64,000 nt of DNA. Source: Niabella yanshanensis. GTDB taxonomy: Bacteria; Bacteroidota; Bacteroidia; Chitinophagales; Chitinophagaceae. Location: positions 310,001-374,000 of the forward strand of contig NZ_CP139960.1 in NCBI RefSeq assembly GCF_034424215.1. The letters run 5' to 3'. The position numbers were made by a program, and so were the translations under genes. Under the pieces are notes generated by a model. That model had not been told where the DNA came from, ran no database searches, and worked only from the letters and a program-made list of their open reading frames with translations. Positions 9,508-18,503 of this stretch are shown in pieces; position 1 is the first letter of the stretch; every line of letters starts with the position of its first letter.

Positions 9508-10509
9508 ATGCAAAGAAAAAATGGTAAACTGGGTATCGCTCTGGTCGGTCTTGGCGGATATGCAACAGGCCAGTTGGCCCCTGCATTACTGCATACAAAT
9601 GATTGCTATCTGGCGGCCATTGTCACCGGCACGCCCTCGAAAATCCCGGTATGGCAGGATCAGTATCATATCTCCGATAAAAATATTTATGACTATTCGA
9701 ACTTCGATCGTATTAAAGACAACAAGGATGTAGATATTGTATATGTTGTTTTGCCGAATAATATGCATGCCGAATTTACCATCCGGGCCGCTCAGGCGGG
9801 TAAGCATGTCATTTGTGAAAAGCCAATGGCCATTACAGTGTCGGATTGCGACAGGATGATTGAAGCCTGTAAAAAAGCTAATGTTTCATTAAGTATTGGA
9901 TATCGACTGCATTTTGAACCATATAATAAGGAAATGATGCGATGCGGGAGGGAAAAGTTATACGGCGCAATTCAGCAACTATCCGGTGGATTTGGGTTCA
10001 AGGCTGGTCCCAATCAATGGCGTCTTACTCAGAAATATGCGGGTGGCGGACCATTGATGGACCTGGGGATTTATGTGGTACAGGCCCTGTGTTACACCGC
10101 TGGTATGCTCCCCGTATCGGTTGCGGCGCAGGAGGGCACAAAAACAGATCCGGAACGGTTTAAAGAGGTAGAGCAATCCCTGACCTGGCAATTTGAATTT
10201 CCTGGCGGGTTGATCGGCAAAGGGGAAAGTAGTTATGAGGATCATTTCAATTATATCCGCGCAGAAGCCGACAAAGGTGTTTTTGAATTGACTTCCGCCT
10301 ACAACTACAACGGGCAAAGGGGAAATACCCCCGCCGGCAATATGAGCTTTGCTCAGGTAAACCAGCAGATCCTGCAAATGGACGCTTTCGCCCGGTCTGT
10401 AAAAAACAGACAGGCTTCGATAGTGCCGGGCGGAATGGGACGCAGGGATGTAATTTACCTGCAGGCTATTTATGAAGCAATGCGATCAGGAAAAAAAATA
10501 AGAATCTGA
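9508..10509 (+). CDS. Gfo/Idh/MocA-family sugar dehydrogenase
   Basis: 333 residues, no signal peptide, cytoplasmic. The N-terminal Rossmann fold has the nucleotide motif LVGLGGYATGQLAPALL (residues about 11-27) and the family EKP motif (VICEKPMA); the C-terminal alpha/beta domain includes GGGPLMDLGIYVVQAL, where the family's catalytic Lys/Asp/His region lies. These enzymes oxidise or reduce sugars with NAD(P). As first gene of a cassette with a pentonate dehydratase and a 2-keto-3-deoxy-pentonate dehydratase, it most likely oxidises D-xylose or L-arabinose to the lactone. Glucose-fructose-oxidoreductase-like activity on another aldose is possible. It ends 59 bases before the dehydratase gene. 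Confidence 0.85.
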   Translation: MQRKNGKLGIALVGLGGYATGQLAPALLHTNDCYLAAIVTGTPSKIPVWQDQYHISDKNIYDYSNFDRIKDNKDVDIVYVVLPNNMHAEFTIRAAQAGKHVICEKPMAITVSDCDRMIEACKKANVSLSIGYRLHFEPYNKEMMRCGREKLYGAIQQLSGGFGFKAGPNQWRLTQKYAGGGPLMDLGIYVVQALCYTAGMLPVSVAAQEGTKTDPERFKEVEQSLTWQFEFPGGLIGKGESSYEDHFNYIRAEADKGVFELTSAYNYNGQRGNTPAGNMSFAQVNQQILQMDAFARSVKNRQASIVPGGMGRRDVIYLQAIYEAMRSGKKIRI

Positions 10510-10568
10510 TTATCTTTAGTGGGCAGATGTTGCTTGTAATGGATCTATTTGTATATAAGGGTTGAAAT

Positions 10569-12287
10569 ATGAAAAAGAAATTACGCAGTCACGACTGGTT
10601 TGGACGAAAAGACAAAGACGGTATTATTTATCGCAGCTGGATGAAAAATCAGGGCATGCCCACTGATATGTTCGACGGCCGGCCTGTAATTGGTATTTGT
10701 AATACGTTTAGCGAACTGACACCCTGTAATGCTCATTTCCGTGATCATGCGGAGGCTGTTAAAAAAGGAGTACTCGAAGCTGGTGGTTTCCCTGTGGAAT
10801 TTCCTGTTATGAGTTTGGGTGAAACCCTGCTCAAGCCTACTGCCATGCTGTTCCGTAATCTGGCCAGTATGGACGCGGAAGAAAGCATCCGTGGTAATCC
10901 TATAGATGGAGTAGTGTTGTTGACGGGCTGCGATAAAACAACACCGTCTACAGTTATGGGCGCTGCCAGTGTAGGACTGCCCACGATTGTGGTGCCGGGT
11001 GGCCCGATGCTGAATGGACGGTATAAAGGTCAAACGATCGGTAGTGGCACCCATGTATGGAAGTTTGACGAAGACATGAAAACCGGTAAGATGACGCAGG
11101 AGGACTGCGAGTATGCCGAAAGTTGTATGAGCAGGAGCATAGGGCATTGTATGACCATGGGCACTGCTTCAACTATGGCGGTGATGGTAGAAGCGCTCGG
11201 ACTTACTTTAAGCGGTGCAGCTGCTATACCGGCAGCGGACAGCAGAAAGAAAATAATGGCTCAGCTAAGCGGAAGAAGAATTGTAGAAATGGTGAGGGAT
11301 GATCTTACCATTGATAAAATACTAACCCGGGAAGCTTTTGAAAATGCTATTAAGGTCAATGCCGCCGTTGGAGGATCGTCTAACTTCCTGATACATCTGG
11401 TTGCTATAGCTGGGCGTATAGGCGTACCACTGAACCTGGATGACTTTGATACATTAGGTAGTAAAATTCCGCTATTATTAAATTTGATGCCTTCGGGTAC
11501 TTACCTGATGGAAGACTTTTACTATGCCGGCGGGTTACCTGTTATTTTAAATGAATTAAGAGATCTGCTTCATCAAAATGTAGTGACCGTTACCGGCAAA
11601 AATCATCATGAGAATATCCGCGGTGCTACAGAAAATTATAATACTAATGTTATAGCCAGTTACGGGCAGCCGCTGATACATGAAGCCGGCTGCGTAATCG
11701 TAAAAGGTAACCTGGCAGAAAATGGTGCGGTGATCAAACCCTCAGCTGCTACTCCCGCCCTGATGCAACATACCGGCCGTGCTGTAGTATTTGAAAGCAT
11801 AGAAGATTATCATGCCCGTATAGATGACCCGGATCTGGATATTGATGAAACCTGTGTAATGGTACTAAAATATGTGGGACCTGTTGGGTACCCTGGTATG
11901 CCGGAGGTAGGAAATATGGCCTTGCCTAAAAAGATCCTGCAAAAAGGTGTAAGGGATATGATACGTATCAGCGATGGTCGTATGAGTGGTACAGCTTATG
12001 GTACGGCGGTCTTACATGTTTCTCCCGAAAGTGCAATTGGCGGTACGCTGGCGCTGGTACAGGATGGCGATCAGATAGAGCTAAACGTAGCCGAAAGAAA
12101 GCTGCACCTGCATGTTAGTGATGACGAACTGGCTAAGCGCAAAGAAGCGTGGATAAAACCGGTTCCGGCCGCTGACAGGGGGTATGTAAGCCTGTATGTA
12201 AATCATGTAATGGGCGCGGATAAAGGGGCGGACTTAGATTTCTTACTGGGTAGCTCGGGCAGTGCAGTAACAAGAGATTCTCATTGA
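10569..12287 (+). CDS. IlvD/Edd-family pentonate dehydratase (xylonate/arabinonate)
   Basis: 572 residues, cytoplasmic. Three cysteines expected to bind the Fe-S cluster are present: Cys53 (SELTPCNAHF), Cys121 (LTGCDKTTPST) and Cys194 (SIGHCMTMGTAST). The 68- and 73-residue spacings are those I recall for sugar-acid dehydratases of the L-arabinonate/D-xylonate type. The C-terminal motif ISDGRMSGTAYGTAVLH also fits. The enzyme removes water from D-xylonate or L-arabinonate to give a 2-keto-3-deoxy-pentonate. The IlvD branch acting on dihydroxy-isovalerate is less likely because of the neighbours: a sugar dehydrogenase before it and an FAH-family dehydratase after it. Length is normal. Confidence 0.86.
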   Translation: MKKKLRSHDWFGRKDKDGIIYRSWMKNQGMPTDMFDGRPVIGICNTFSELTPCNAHFRDHAEAVKKGVLEAGGFPVEFPVMSLGETLLKPTAMLFRNLASMDAEESIRGNPIDGVVLLTGCDKTTPSTVMGAASVGLPTIVVPGGPMLNGRYKGQTIGSGTHVWKFDEDMKTGKMTQEDCEYAESCMSRSIGHCMTMGTASTMAVMVEALGLTLSGAAAIPAADSRKKIMAQLSGRRIVEMVRDDLTIDKILTREAFENAIKVNAAVGGSSNFLIHLVAIAGRIGVPLNLDDFDTLGSKIPLLLNLMPSGTYLMEDFYYAGGLPVILNELRDLLHQNVVTVTGKNHHENIRGATENYNTNVIASYGQPLIHEAGCVIVKGNLAENGAVIKPSAATPALMQHTGRAVVFESIEDYHARIDDPDLDIDETCVMVLKYVGPVGYPGMPEVGNMALPKKILQKGVRDMIRISDGRMSGTAYGTAVLHVSPESAIGGTLALVQDGDQIELNVAERKLHLHVSDDELAKRKEAWIKPVPAADRGYVSLYVNHVMGADKGADLDFLLGSSGSAVTRDSH

Positions 12288-12319
12288 TCTGTTCATCATC
12301 TAAAACAATTTATCATAAA

Positions 12320-13150
12320 ATGAAGCTATACAGAACCAGCAGAGGTCCGGTTGTCGAAAAAAACAATGCTTTTTATTTACTGGCAGAAGATTGGTTATCT
12401 CTTGTTAACAACGACTCGGTGATAGCGCACATTAATACACTTATTGCTTCAGTACCCGGCTCCGGTTCAGCATTGCTAGCCGATGTACTCGCGCCGATAA
12501 CGCCTAAGCAGGAGTTGTGGGCCTGCGGCGTTACGTATCTGCGAAGTAAGGTGGGCAGACAGGAGGAAAGTAAGGACAGCGGCGGCAGCGATTTTTATGC
12601 AAAGGTTTACGAGGCAGAGCGTCCTGAAGTGTTTTTTAAAGCCACTTATCACCGTATTGCCGGTGATCAGGGAAAAGTACGGATCCGCAAAGATTCCGAA
12701 TGGGACGTACCCGAACCGGAACTGACTTTGGTCGTTGCTTCTTCAGGAAAAATCATAGGTTACACTATCGGCAATGATATGAGTAGCCGGAGCATCGAAG
12801 GTGAAAATCCATTGTACCTGCCACAGGCAAAAACATATGATGGCTGCGCGGCTTTAGGACCATGTATATACCTTACCAATGAAATACTACCTGCTGATCT
12901 TACGATCCGGCTGTGCATTATACGGGATAACGCTGTTGTTTTTGACGAAATGATTGCCATCGGCCAAATGAAACGTAAGATAGATGAATTGGTGTCGTTT
13001 GTTTACAAAGAATGTTCCTTTCCCGCCGGTTGCCTCATTATGACGGGAACAGGTATTGTACCACCTAACAGCTTTACTTTACAGGAGGGTGATGAAATTA
13101 GGATATCCATCAGAGAGATCGGTACATTAACGAATTGGGTATCCGGATGA
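12320..13150 (+). CDS. FAH-family 2-keto-3-deoxy-pentonate dehydratase (KdaD-like)
   Basis: 276 residues from ATG 12320; the frame is open further upstream to a TTG overlapping the previous stop, but the ATG after CATAAA gives a normal N-terminus (MKLYRTSRGPV). The C-terminal fumarylacetoacetase fold is clear: metal-binding Glu residues in WDVPEPELTLVV, the GYTIGNDMSSRSIEGENPLY motif and LPQAKTYDGCAALGP. This pattern is closest to archaeal-type 2-keto-3-deoxy-D-arabinonate dehydratase (KdaD) among FAH proteins I know. The expected reaction gives 2-oxoglutarate semialdehyde, completing a Weimberg-like route apart from the final dehydrogenase, which is not in the window. Hydrolase activity on a diketo-acid is an alternative. 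Confidence 0.84.
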   Translation: MKLYRTSRGPVVEKNNAFYLLAEDWLSLVNNDSVIAHINTLIASVPGSGSALLADVLAPITPKQELWACGVTYLRSKVGRQEESKDSGGSDFYAKVYEAERPEVFFKATYHRIAGDQGKVRIRKDSEWDVPEPELTLVVASSGKIIGYTIGNDMSSRSIEGENPLYLPQAKTYDGCAALGPCIYLTNEILPADLTIRLCIIRDNAVVFDEMIAIGQMKRKIDELVSFVYKECSFPAGCLIMTGTGIVPPNSFTLQEGDEIRISIREIGTLTNWVSG

Positions 13151-13165
13151 TATAAACTAAATAAT

Positions 13166-14332
13166 ATGAGTCGAAACAGATATCCTTATTTTTTTTTGAT
13201 GGTTGTTGTGCTGCTGATTGCTTACCGTAATCCTGTCAGCGGGCAACAAAACGCTGTTAACCGAATGCACCTGAAGGATGCATACAAAAATGCGTTTCTG
13301 ATCGGTGTAGCGGTCAATGATGGTATCGTAGCAGGCGCTGATAAAGCGCTGCAGGATATAACTGTCCGGCATTTCAATAGTATTACCTTAGAAAATTCGA
13401 TGAAAGCTGCTTTGGTCAATCCGGCACCCGGCGTTTTTAGTTTCAAAGCAGCTGATGCATTTGTTGATTTTGGTAAAAAGCATCAGATGTTTATTGTAGG
13501 CCATACGCTGGTATGGCATAACCAATGTCCCGACTGGTTTTTTACGAACGCAGCCGGAAAACCAAATACAAAAACCGAACAACTTCAACGCCTGCGGGAT
13601 CATATAAAAACAGTGGCAGGGCGCTATGCCGGTAAGGTGCACGCATGGGACGTGGTGAACGAAGTAATCGGAGAAGATGGAAAATATCGCGCCACCAATT
13701 GGGTAAACGCTGTAGGTAACGGTGATACATTGGTAAAATACGCTTTCAAATATGCCAGCGAGTTTGCACCCGGCACCGAGCTGTATTATAACGACTTTAA
13801 TGCCTGGCGTCCCGCCAAGAGAGACGGTATCATACGGATGGTTAAAATGCTGCAGCAGGAAGGCATACGTATTGATGGAGTAGGGATGCAGTCGCATTGG
13901 GGTTTAAATTACCCCAGGAATCAATATATCGAAGCAGCCATTGATAGCTATGCCGCTACGGGTATAAAGGTGATGATAACAGAGCTGGATATTGATGTGC
14001 TTCCCCTCACCCAAGAGGGACAGATCATTGGCCAGGGAATGGCCGATAAACAATTTCAACTGGAAGAATTTGAAGCCTTTCTCGATCCTTACCCGAAAGC
14101 GCTACCTGATAGCGTTCAGCAATTATTAACAGCCCGGTATAAGGAGGTATTTGAAATTTTCCACAGGAAAAGAGATAAGATTTCGCGTGTTACGCTTTGG
14201 GGCATACATGATGCCATGAGCTGGAAAAATGATTACCCCATACCCGGCCGTACCAACTACCCTTTGTTGTGGAACAGGGATAAACAGGCTAAGCCAGCGA
14301 TTGATGCTATTTTAAAAGTCACGGGGCAGTAG
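13166..14332 (+). CDS. GH10 endo-1,4-beta-xylanase
   Basis: 388 residues with a signal peptide cleaved near PVSGQ. It is a single GH10 barrel: substrate motifs LENSMK and VGHTLVWHNQCPDWFF, acid/base Glu166 in HAWDVVNEV and nucleophile Glu273 in VMITELDIDVLP. It cleaves the xylan backbone internally, leaving decorated oligosaccharides. It starts 15 bases after the FAH-family gene and ends 22 bases before the permease, so an exported xylanase sits inside a set of cytoplasmic sugar-acid genes and must be co-expressed with them. No binding module is attached, unlike the GH10 at 15806. Confidence 0.94.
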   Translation: MSRNRYPYFFLMVVVLLIAYRNPVSGQQNAVNRMHLKDAYKNAFLIGVAVNDGIVAGADKALQDITVRHFNSITLENSMKAALVNPAPGVFSFKAADAFVDFGKKHQMFIVGHTLVWHNQCPDWFFTNAAGKPNTKTEQLQRLRDHIKTVAGRYAGKVHAWDVVNEVIGEDGKYRATNWVNAVGNGDTLVKYAFKYASEFAPGTELYYNDFNAWRPAKRDGIIRMVKMLQQEGIRIDGVGMQSHWGLNYPRNQYIEAAIDSYAATGIKVMITELDIDVLPLTQEGQIIGQGMADKQFQLEEFEAFLDPYPKALPDSVQQLLTARYKEVFEIFHRKRDKISRVTLWGIHDAMSWKNDYPIPGRTNYPLLWNRDKQAKPAIDAILKVTGQ

Positions 14333-14354
14333 AGATAATTACGCCACTAACGAT

Positions 14355-15563
14355 TTGTACATGGAAATACTGGTCATCATTTTAGCTATAGCGCTGCAGG
14401 TTTTCTTAACTGTAAAAAAGGTCAGCCCTTTTATTTCGCTTTTAGCAGTTGCTGTTTTCGCCGGCTTTCTGTTAGGCATGCCGGCGCCACAGGTGCTGAA
14501 ATCTATAGAGACCGGCGTAGGAAGTACACTCGGTGGATTAGCGCTTATTCTTTGCCTGGGAGCTGTATTGGGCAAAATACTGGAGGCAAGCGGCGCTGCT
14601 GAAAAGATTGCGGTCACATTAATACAACAATTCGGAGAAAAGAACATTCAATGGGCAGTATTGTTAACGGGTTTTTTGATCGGAATACCGCTCTACTATA
14701 ATGCCGGGTTTGTGATTTTGGTTCCACTGATCTTCATGCTGACAAAAAAAACAGGATTACCTCTTTTGTATATCGCCATACCCATGGCAGCTTCGCTCAG
14801 CACCACTCATTGCTTTTTACCTCCTCATCCCGGCCCCGTGGTATTAGTGAATGCGTTCAATGCCAATATCGGGCAGGTATTGGTTTACGGCGTCGTCATA
14901 GCCATACCGGCCGTTATCATAGCAGGCCCATTGCTTGGAAAAGCCATTCAGCGTTTCAGTCCTACCGAAGTTAAAGCTCAGGAAGCTGTGGTGGCAACGT
15001 CACAGAGCGTATTGCCGGGAGTTTTCAGCAGCTTTTTTATAGCGCTGCTACCGGTTTTATTAATTACGGTCTCCCTGGTGGCGCAAACTTTTTTACCGGA
15101 CAGTATTTTAAAGCAGGCATTGCTTTTTGTTGGCGACTCTACCATTGCGTTGTTTATTTCTGTTTTAATGGCCATGTACTTTCTGGGAATTCGCAAAAAT
15201 CATTCGATGCCTTCCATTATGAAATGGCTTCAGGAGGGTATTACAGGTATTGCCATGATCATGCTGATTATTACGGCGGGCGGTGTTTTTAAACAGGTAT
15301 TGCAGGATAGTGGCACCGGGGCTTTTATAGCTTCCTTTAGCAGCAAATGGCAGCTGCCCCCTTTAATATTCGGATGGTTGGTGACGGCTTTATTGCGGGT
15401 AACTATTGGATCTGCAACGGTAGCGGCGATCACGGCGGCAGGTATTGTAGCACCCCTGGCAGGACCGGGAATGACATCTCCGGAACTAATGGTGCTGGCT
15501 GTGGGAAGCGGCAGCGTATTTGGCTCGCATATCAACGATTCGGGCTTCTGGATGTTCAAATAG
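14355..15563 (+). CDS. GntP-family gluconate/pentonate:H+ symporter, ends early at an in-frame amber codon
   Basis: 402 residues as read, highly hydrophobic with about 12 membrane helices. GntP motifs are present: ILCLGAVLGKILEASGAAEKIA, the STTHCFLPPHPGPV loop and FGSHINDSGFWMFK near the end. GntP proteins import gluconate and related sugar acids. Beside a pentonate dehydratase, uptake of xylonate or arabinonate is the natural inference. Odd: the TAG at 15561-15563 falls where relatives have Glu in FKEYFGL, and the same frame continues for 36 more codons (15564-15674) with a normal GntP C-terminus. The gene is therefore a nonsense allele lacking its last helix, or contains a sequencing error. 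Confidence 0.85.
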   Translation: MYMEILVIILAIALQVFLTVKKVSPFISLLAVAVFAGFLLGMPAPQVLKSIETGVGSTLGGLALILCLGAVLGKILEASGAAEKIAVTLIQQFGEKNIQWAVLLTGFLIGIPLYYNAGFVILVPLIFMLTKKTGLPLLYIAIPMAASLSTTHCFLPPHPGPVVLVNAFNANIGQVLVYGVVIAIPAVIIAGPLLGKAIQRFSPTEVKAQEAVVATSQSVLPGVFSSFFIALLPVLLITVSLVAQTFLPDSILKQALLFVGDSTIALFISVLMAMYFLGIRKNHSMPSIMKWLQEGITGIAMIMLIITAGGVFKQVLQDSGTGAFIASFSSKWQLPPLIFGWLVTALLRVTIGSATVAAITAAGIVAPLAGPGMTSPELMVLAVGSGSVFGSHINDSGFWMFK

Positions 15564-15674
15564 TTCTTTGGACTATCCTTAAAACAAACATTTTTTTCCT
15601 GGACCGTAATGGAAACATCGATTTCCCTGCTTGGTCTTGTTGGTGTACTCTTGCTTCACCTTTTTATCTCCTGA
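15561..15674 (+). pseudogene. Detached C-terminal tail of the GntP permease after amber codon
   Basis: In the same frame as the permease, after TAG 15561-15563, the sequence reads FFGLSLKQTFFSWTVMETSI followed by SLLGLVGVLLLHLFIS and TGA at 15672-15674. This is the expected last segment and membrane helix of a GntP protein; with it the length would be 439 residues, normal for the family. GAG (Glu) to TAG is a single-base change, so this is probably a recent nonsense mutation. Readthrough or suppression cannot be judged from sequence. Confidence 0.8.
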
Positions 15675-15805
15675 TGTACAATTCCAGTGTTTTGAGAATA
15701 GGAGATATCTCGCTATAATAAAATAAAAGTCAAAAATACTTTTATTGTCTGTTCTTGTTGTTTTTTATAGTAAGTTACTAATAAATCATTTCAAAAAAAA
15801 TAATC

Positions 15806-17188
15806 ATGAGTCTAAAATTACATCCGCTTTTAGCCGGTTTACGTGGCCGGGTGGCGAAGCCATGTTTAGCCGCCATGTTGCTGCTCACCCATCCGGTAAT
15901 GGCCCAAAACTATCCACCATCCTGTGTAGTAACGATGCCCTACAGTAATGCTTATTTTCAGGCAGGTACAGATGTATTGATAAAAGTGTATGCAACGGAT
16001 TTAGGAAAAACAGCTCATAACGGAACGGTACAGTTTGTAGCATTTTATAATGGTGATCAATTATTGGGCAAGGTCAACCGGCATGAAGATTATACCTATA
16101 CTTTTTTATGGGCAAAAGTACCTGCAGGCAATTACACTATAAAAGCCCGGGCCACTAACAGCAACGGTGTATCATTTACTTCGGCAGGGGTAGTAATAAC
16201 CGTCGGCACTAATAAGGTTGTACCTGCCGGAATGAGCGCCGGCAGGGGTAAATACCTGGCAAATATTTTTCAAAGTAAGGAGGAATCCGGATATGAAAAA
16301 TATTGGAATGGTGTTACCGCTGAAAACGCCTGTAAATGGGGCACCATAGAACCGGTTCGGGGCAAATATAAATGGGAGGACGCCGACAGGGCTTACGGGT
16401 ATGCGGTAGCACGCAATATGGTATTTCGATACCATGCCGGTGTTTGGGCCAGTCAGTATCCCCAGTGGCTGCTTACCCTTTCGAAAGAAGAAGCCCGTGC
16501 GGAAATAGTTAAATACCTGAAGGCCATCGCTGAAAGATTTCCCCTGGCCGATCAGATTGACCTGTTGAATGAGCAGCTGTTTCAACACCAGAAAGACAAC
16601 CAGAAATTTCGGGAATTACTGGGAGGACCCGGCACTACTGAAACGGATTTCGCGTGGCAGATATGGCTATTTGAAGAGGGTAGGAAGGTATTTAAAAATA
16701 CCAAACTGGTGCTCAATGATTATGGACTGGAAGGCGATCATAAGGCGATTACTGCGCAATTGGAATTGTTCAAAGCTTTGCGTGATAGGGGCCTGGTAGA
16801 CGGCTTTGGAACACAGGCTCATGCCTTCAATGTAGATAAGCCGGCAGCTGATACTATTAAAGCGTCTCTCAATATGATGGCTAAAGCAGGGCTACCGATC
16901 TACGTAACAGAACTCGATATGAATGGAGGTATCAGGGGGCGGCAGGCCAATGATTCCCTGCAGCTCATCAGCTATAAAAAAGTGATACCCGTCTTTTGGG
17001 AACATCCCGCTGTAGCCGGCATTACCCTATGGGGGTACGTCGCAGGCACTACCTGGATGTCCGGCACAGGAATTATGAGTAAAGACGGTGTGCCTAATCC
17101 TTCTTTGCTGTGGCTGCAAAACTACATCAAGGCCGCGGAAGCAGTGGGCTACCCATTAAGCACTATTATAAACGGAAGACCCCGATAA
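15806..17188 (+). CDS. GH10 endoxylanase with N-terminal Ig-like domain
   Basis: 460 residues with a signal peptide ending at VMAQ. Residues about 36-134 form an Ig-like beta domain (YPPSCVVTMPYSNAYFQAG to VVITVG) of the kind found on bacterial glycosidases. Residues about 142-445 are a GH10 barrel with acid/base Glu256 (DLLNEQLF) and nucleophile Glu369 (IYVTELDMNGG). The usual WHxQ-type substrate loop is replaced by FRYHAGVWASQYPQW, which places it in a GH10 subgroup distinct from the enzyme at 13166, so cleavage specificity on decorated xylan may differ. It follows the interrupted permease after 131 bases and precedes a 318-base regulatory gap. Confidence 0.9.
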   Translation: MSLKLHPLLAGLRGRVAKPCLAAMLLLTHPVMAQNYPPSCVVTMPYSNAYFQAGTDVLIKVYATDLGKTAHNGTVQFVAFYNGDQLLGKVNRHEDYTYTFLWAKVPAGNYTIKARATNSNGVSFTSAGVVITVGTNKVVPAGMSAGRGKYLANIFQSKEESGYEKYWNGVTAENACKWGTIEPVRGKYKWEDADRAYGYAVARNMVFRYHAGVWASQYPQWLLTLSKEEARAEIVKYLKAIAERFPLADQIDLLNEQLFQHQKDNQKFRELLGGPGTTETDFAWQIWLFEEGRKVFKNTKLVLNDYGLEGDHKAITAQLELFKALRDRGLVDGFGTQAHAFNVDKPAADTIKASLNMMAKAGLPIYVTELDMNGGIRGRQANDSLQLISYKKVIPVFWEHPAVAGITLWGYVAGTTWMSGTGIMSKDGVPNPSLLWLQNYIKAAEAVGYPLSTIINGRPR

Positions 17189-17227
17189 GAGTACTGATCA
17201 TTTCCCCGGAAGAATAATTTTCAAATC

Positions 17228-17245
17228 AATGAAATCGATTGTATT
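17228..17245. promoter_or_regulatory. Candidate LacI-family operator (ATCGAT palindrome)
   Basis: AATGAAATC/GATTGTATT, a near-palindrome matching its reverse complement at 7 of 9 positions per half, centred on CG. Its core matches the sites at 45169, 45248 and 48289. LacI-family operators typically have a central CG; a LacI-family gene is in this window at 56074. Confidence 0.55.
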
Positions 17246-17262
17246 TTTTCTTATCTTAGCTT

Positions 17263-17287
17263 AATAATTGTAAAAATGACAACTATT
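17263..17287. repeat. Inverted repeat AATAATTGT-N7-ACAACTATT
   Basis: Arms of 9 bases (one mismatch) around a 7-base spacer, just downstream of the ATCGAT operator. The same architecture, perfect in its arms, lies at 57185-57209 upstream of the LacI-family gene. It may be a second regulator's site or an mRNA leader element. Confidence 0.4.
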
Positions 17288-17506
17288 ATTATTGATAGTC
17301 GTCACTTGCGGTTGCTGTAGTTGCTTTCCGGTGATGTAGGGTTTATTTTTTAAAAGATAGCCTGGGCTTAATGTAGTAAATATTGAAGAAATATGTATTT
17401 GGATTGACCTAACTGATAACGCTGATGCAACGGTGTCTGTTAGGATCATGCAGATAAATATGCCCGGGAACAAGGTGAGTTGTTAATGATCGTATAAACG
17501 AATAAA

Positions 17507-18460
17507 ATGCACAAAAAAATATTGCTTGTCTTATTGGGGTGGCTGCAAATAATGCATATAAAGGCACAGAATCCTGTTATCAGGCATATATTTACCGCTG
17601 ACCCCGCACCGTTGGTGTATCACAATACGGTATACTTATATGCGGGTAGGGATACTGCTACAGTTGACGCGAAAACCTACGAGATGCCCAGCTGGCATGT
17701 TTTTTCTTCCAGGAATATGGTTGATTGGAAAGATCACGGTCCTGTTCTAAAACCAACGGATTTTTCCTGGGCTTCCCGTGCTGCCAATGCTGCACATTGT
17801 ATCGAAAGAAATGGTAAATTCTATTGGTATATTTCTGTGATGCATAAGAATACTGAAGTTAGTAAAGGCGGTGTTGCAATTGGTGTGGCTGTATCCGACA
17901 ACCCTACAGGCCCTTTTAAAGATGCTATTGGCAAAGCTCTTATCACGAACGAGATGACTACAGATATGAAGCATTCCTGGGATGACCTCGACCCTGCTGC
18001 TTTTATCGATGACGATGGGCAGGCTTATTTATTCTGGGGTAATGGAAGCTGCAAATGGGCCAGGCTGAAAGAAAATATGATTGAACTGGACGGGCCTGTC
18101 CATACCTTTAAACCAGATCATTTTACGGAAGCACCCTGGGTGTATAAACGTAATGATCTATATTATTTACTTTATGCAGCCAACTTCCCGGAGAGTATCG
18201 ATTATGCTACCGCCACTGATATAAAAGGTCCGTGGAAGTACAGGGGCCGTGTACAGGATCCGGTGACCAACAGCACTACTACTCATCCGGGTGTAATAGA
18301 TTTTAAAGGCAAATCTTATTTCTTTTATCATGACGGATCAATGCCTACAGGTAGTAGCTACCGGCGTTCTATCAAGGTTGATTACCTGCGTTACAACAGT
18401 GATGGAACCATCAGGAAAATTGTAGAAACAGCAAAAGGAGTTCGTAAAGTGAACCAGTAG
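17507..18460 (+). CDS. GH43 glycosidase, single domain
   Basis: 317 residues with a signal peptide ending near IKAQ. It is a bare five-bladed GH43 propeller: base Asp in FTADPAPLVY, pKa-modulating Asp in [21 protein letters not shown], and acid Glu in FTEAPWVYKRN. It resembles the GH43-CBM6 proteins at 30989, 41048 and 43754 but lacks their CBM6. The closest activities in this subgroup are arabinofuranosidase, xylosidase or both. It is first after the candidate promoter at 17.2 kb and is followed 43 bases later by the GH127 gene, fitting a step that removes arabinofuranose. Confidence 0.9.
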   Translation: MHKKILLVLLGWLQIMHIKAQNPVIRHIFTADPAPLVYHNTVYLYAGRDTATVDAKTYEMPSWHVFSSRNMVDWKDHGPVLKPTDFSWASRAANAAHCIERNGKFYWYISVMHKNTEVSKGGVAIGVAVSDNPTGPFKDAIGKALITNEMTTDMKHSWDDLDPAAFIDDDGQAYLFWGNGSCKWARLKENMIELDGPVHTFKPDHFTEAPWVYKRNDLYYLLYAANFPESIDYATATDIKGPWKYRGRVQDPVTNSTTTHPGVIDFKGKSYFFYHDGSMPTGSSYRRSIKVDYLRYNSDGTIRKIVETAKGVRKVNQ

Positions 18461-18503
18461 AAGAATCTATATATGGCGAGTGTGTCGCCCCAAAAATAAT
18501 AAT

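Larger units (their letters stand above)
17189..17506 (+). promoter_or_regulatory. Regulatory gap upstream of the GH43/GH127 genes
   Basis: This 318-base gap contains no convincing gene. It holds an ATCGAT-centred palindrome at 17228-17245, a TATCTTAG box at 17252-17259 (one mismatch to the Bacteroidota -7 consensus TAnnTTTG) and an AATAATTGT-N7-ACAACTATT inverted repeat at 17263-17287. Together they suggest a regulated promoter with a roughly 230-base leader before the ATG at 17507. The -33 element is not evident. Confidence 0.5.

Noticed and set aside
9979-10377. Long minus-strand frame opposite the dehydrogenase
   Set aside because: Shadow of a strongly supported plus-strand gene; no family, no start context.
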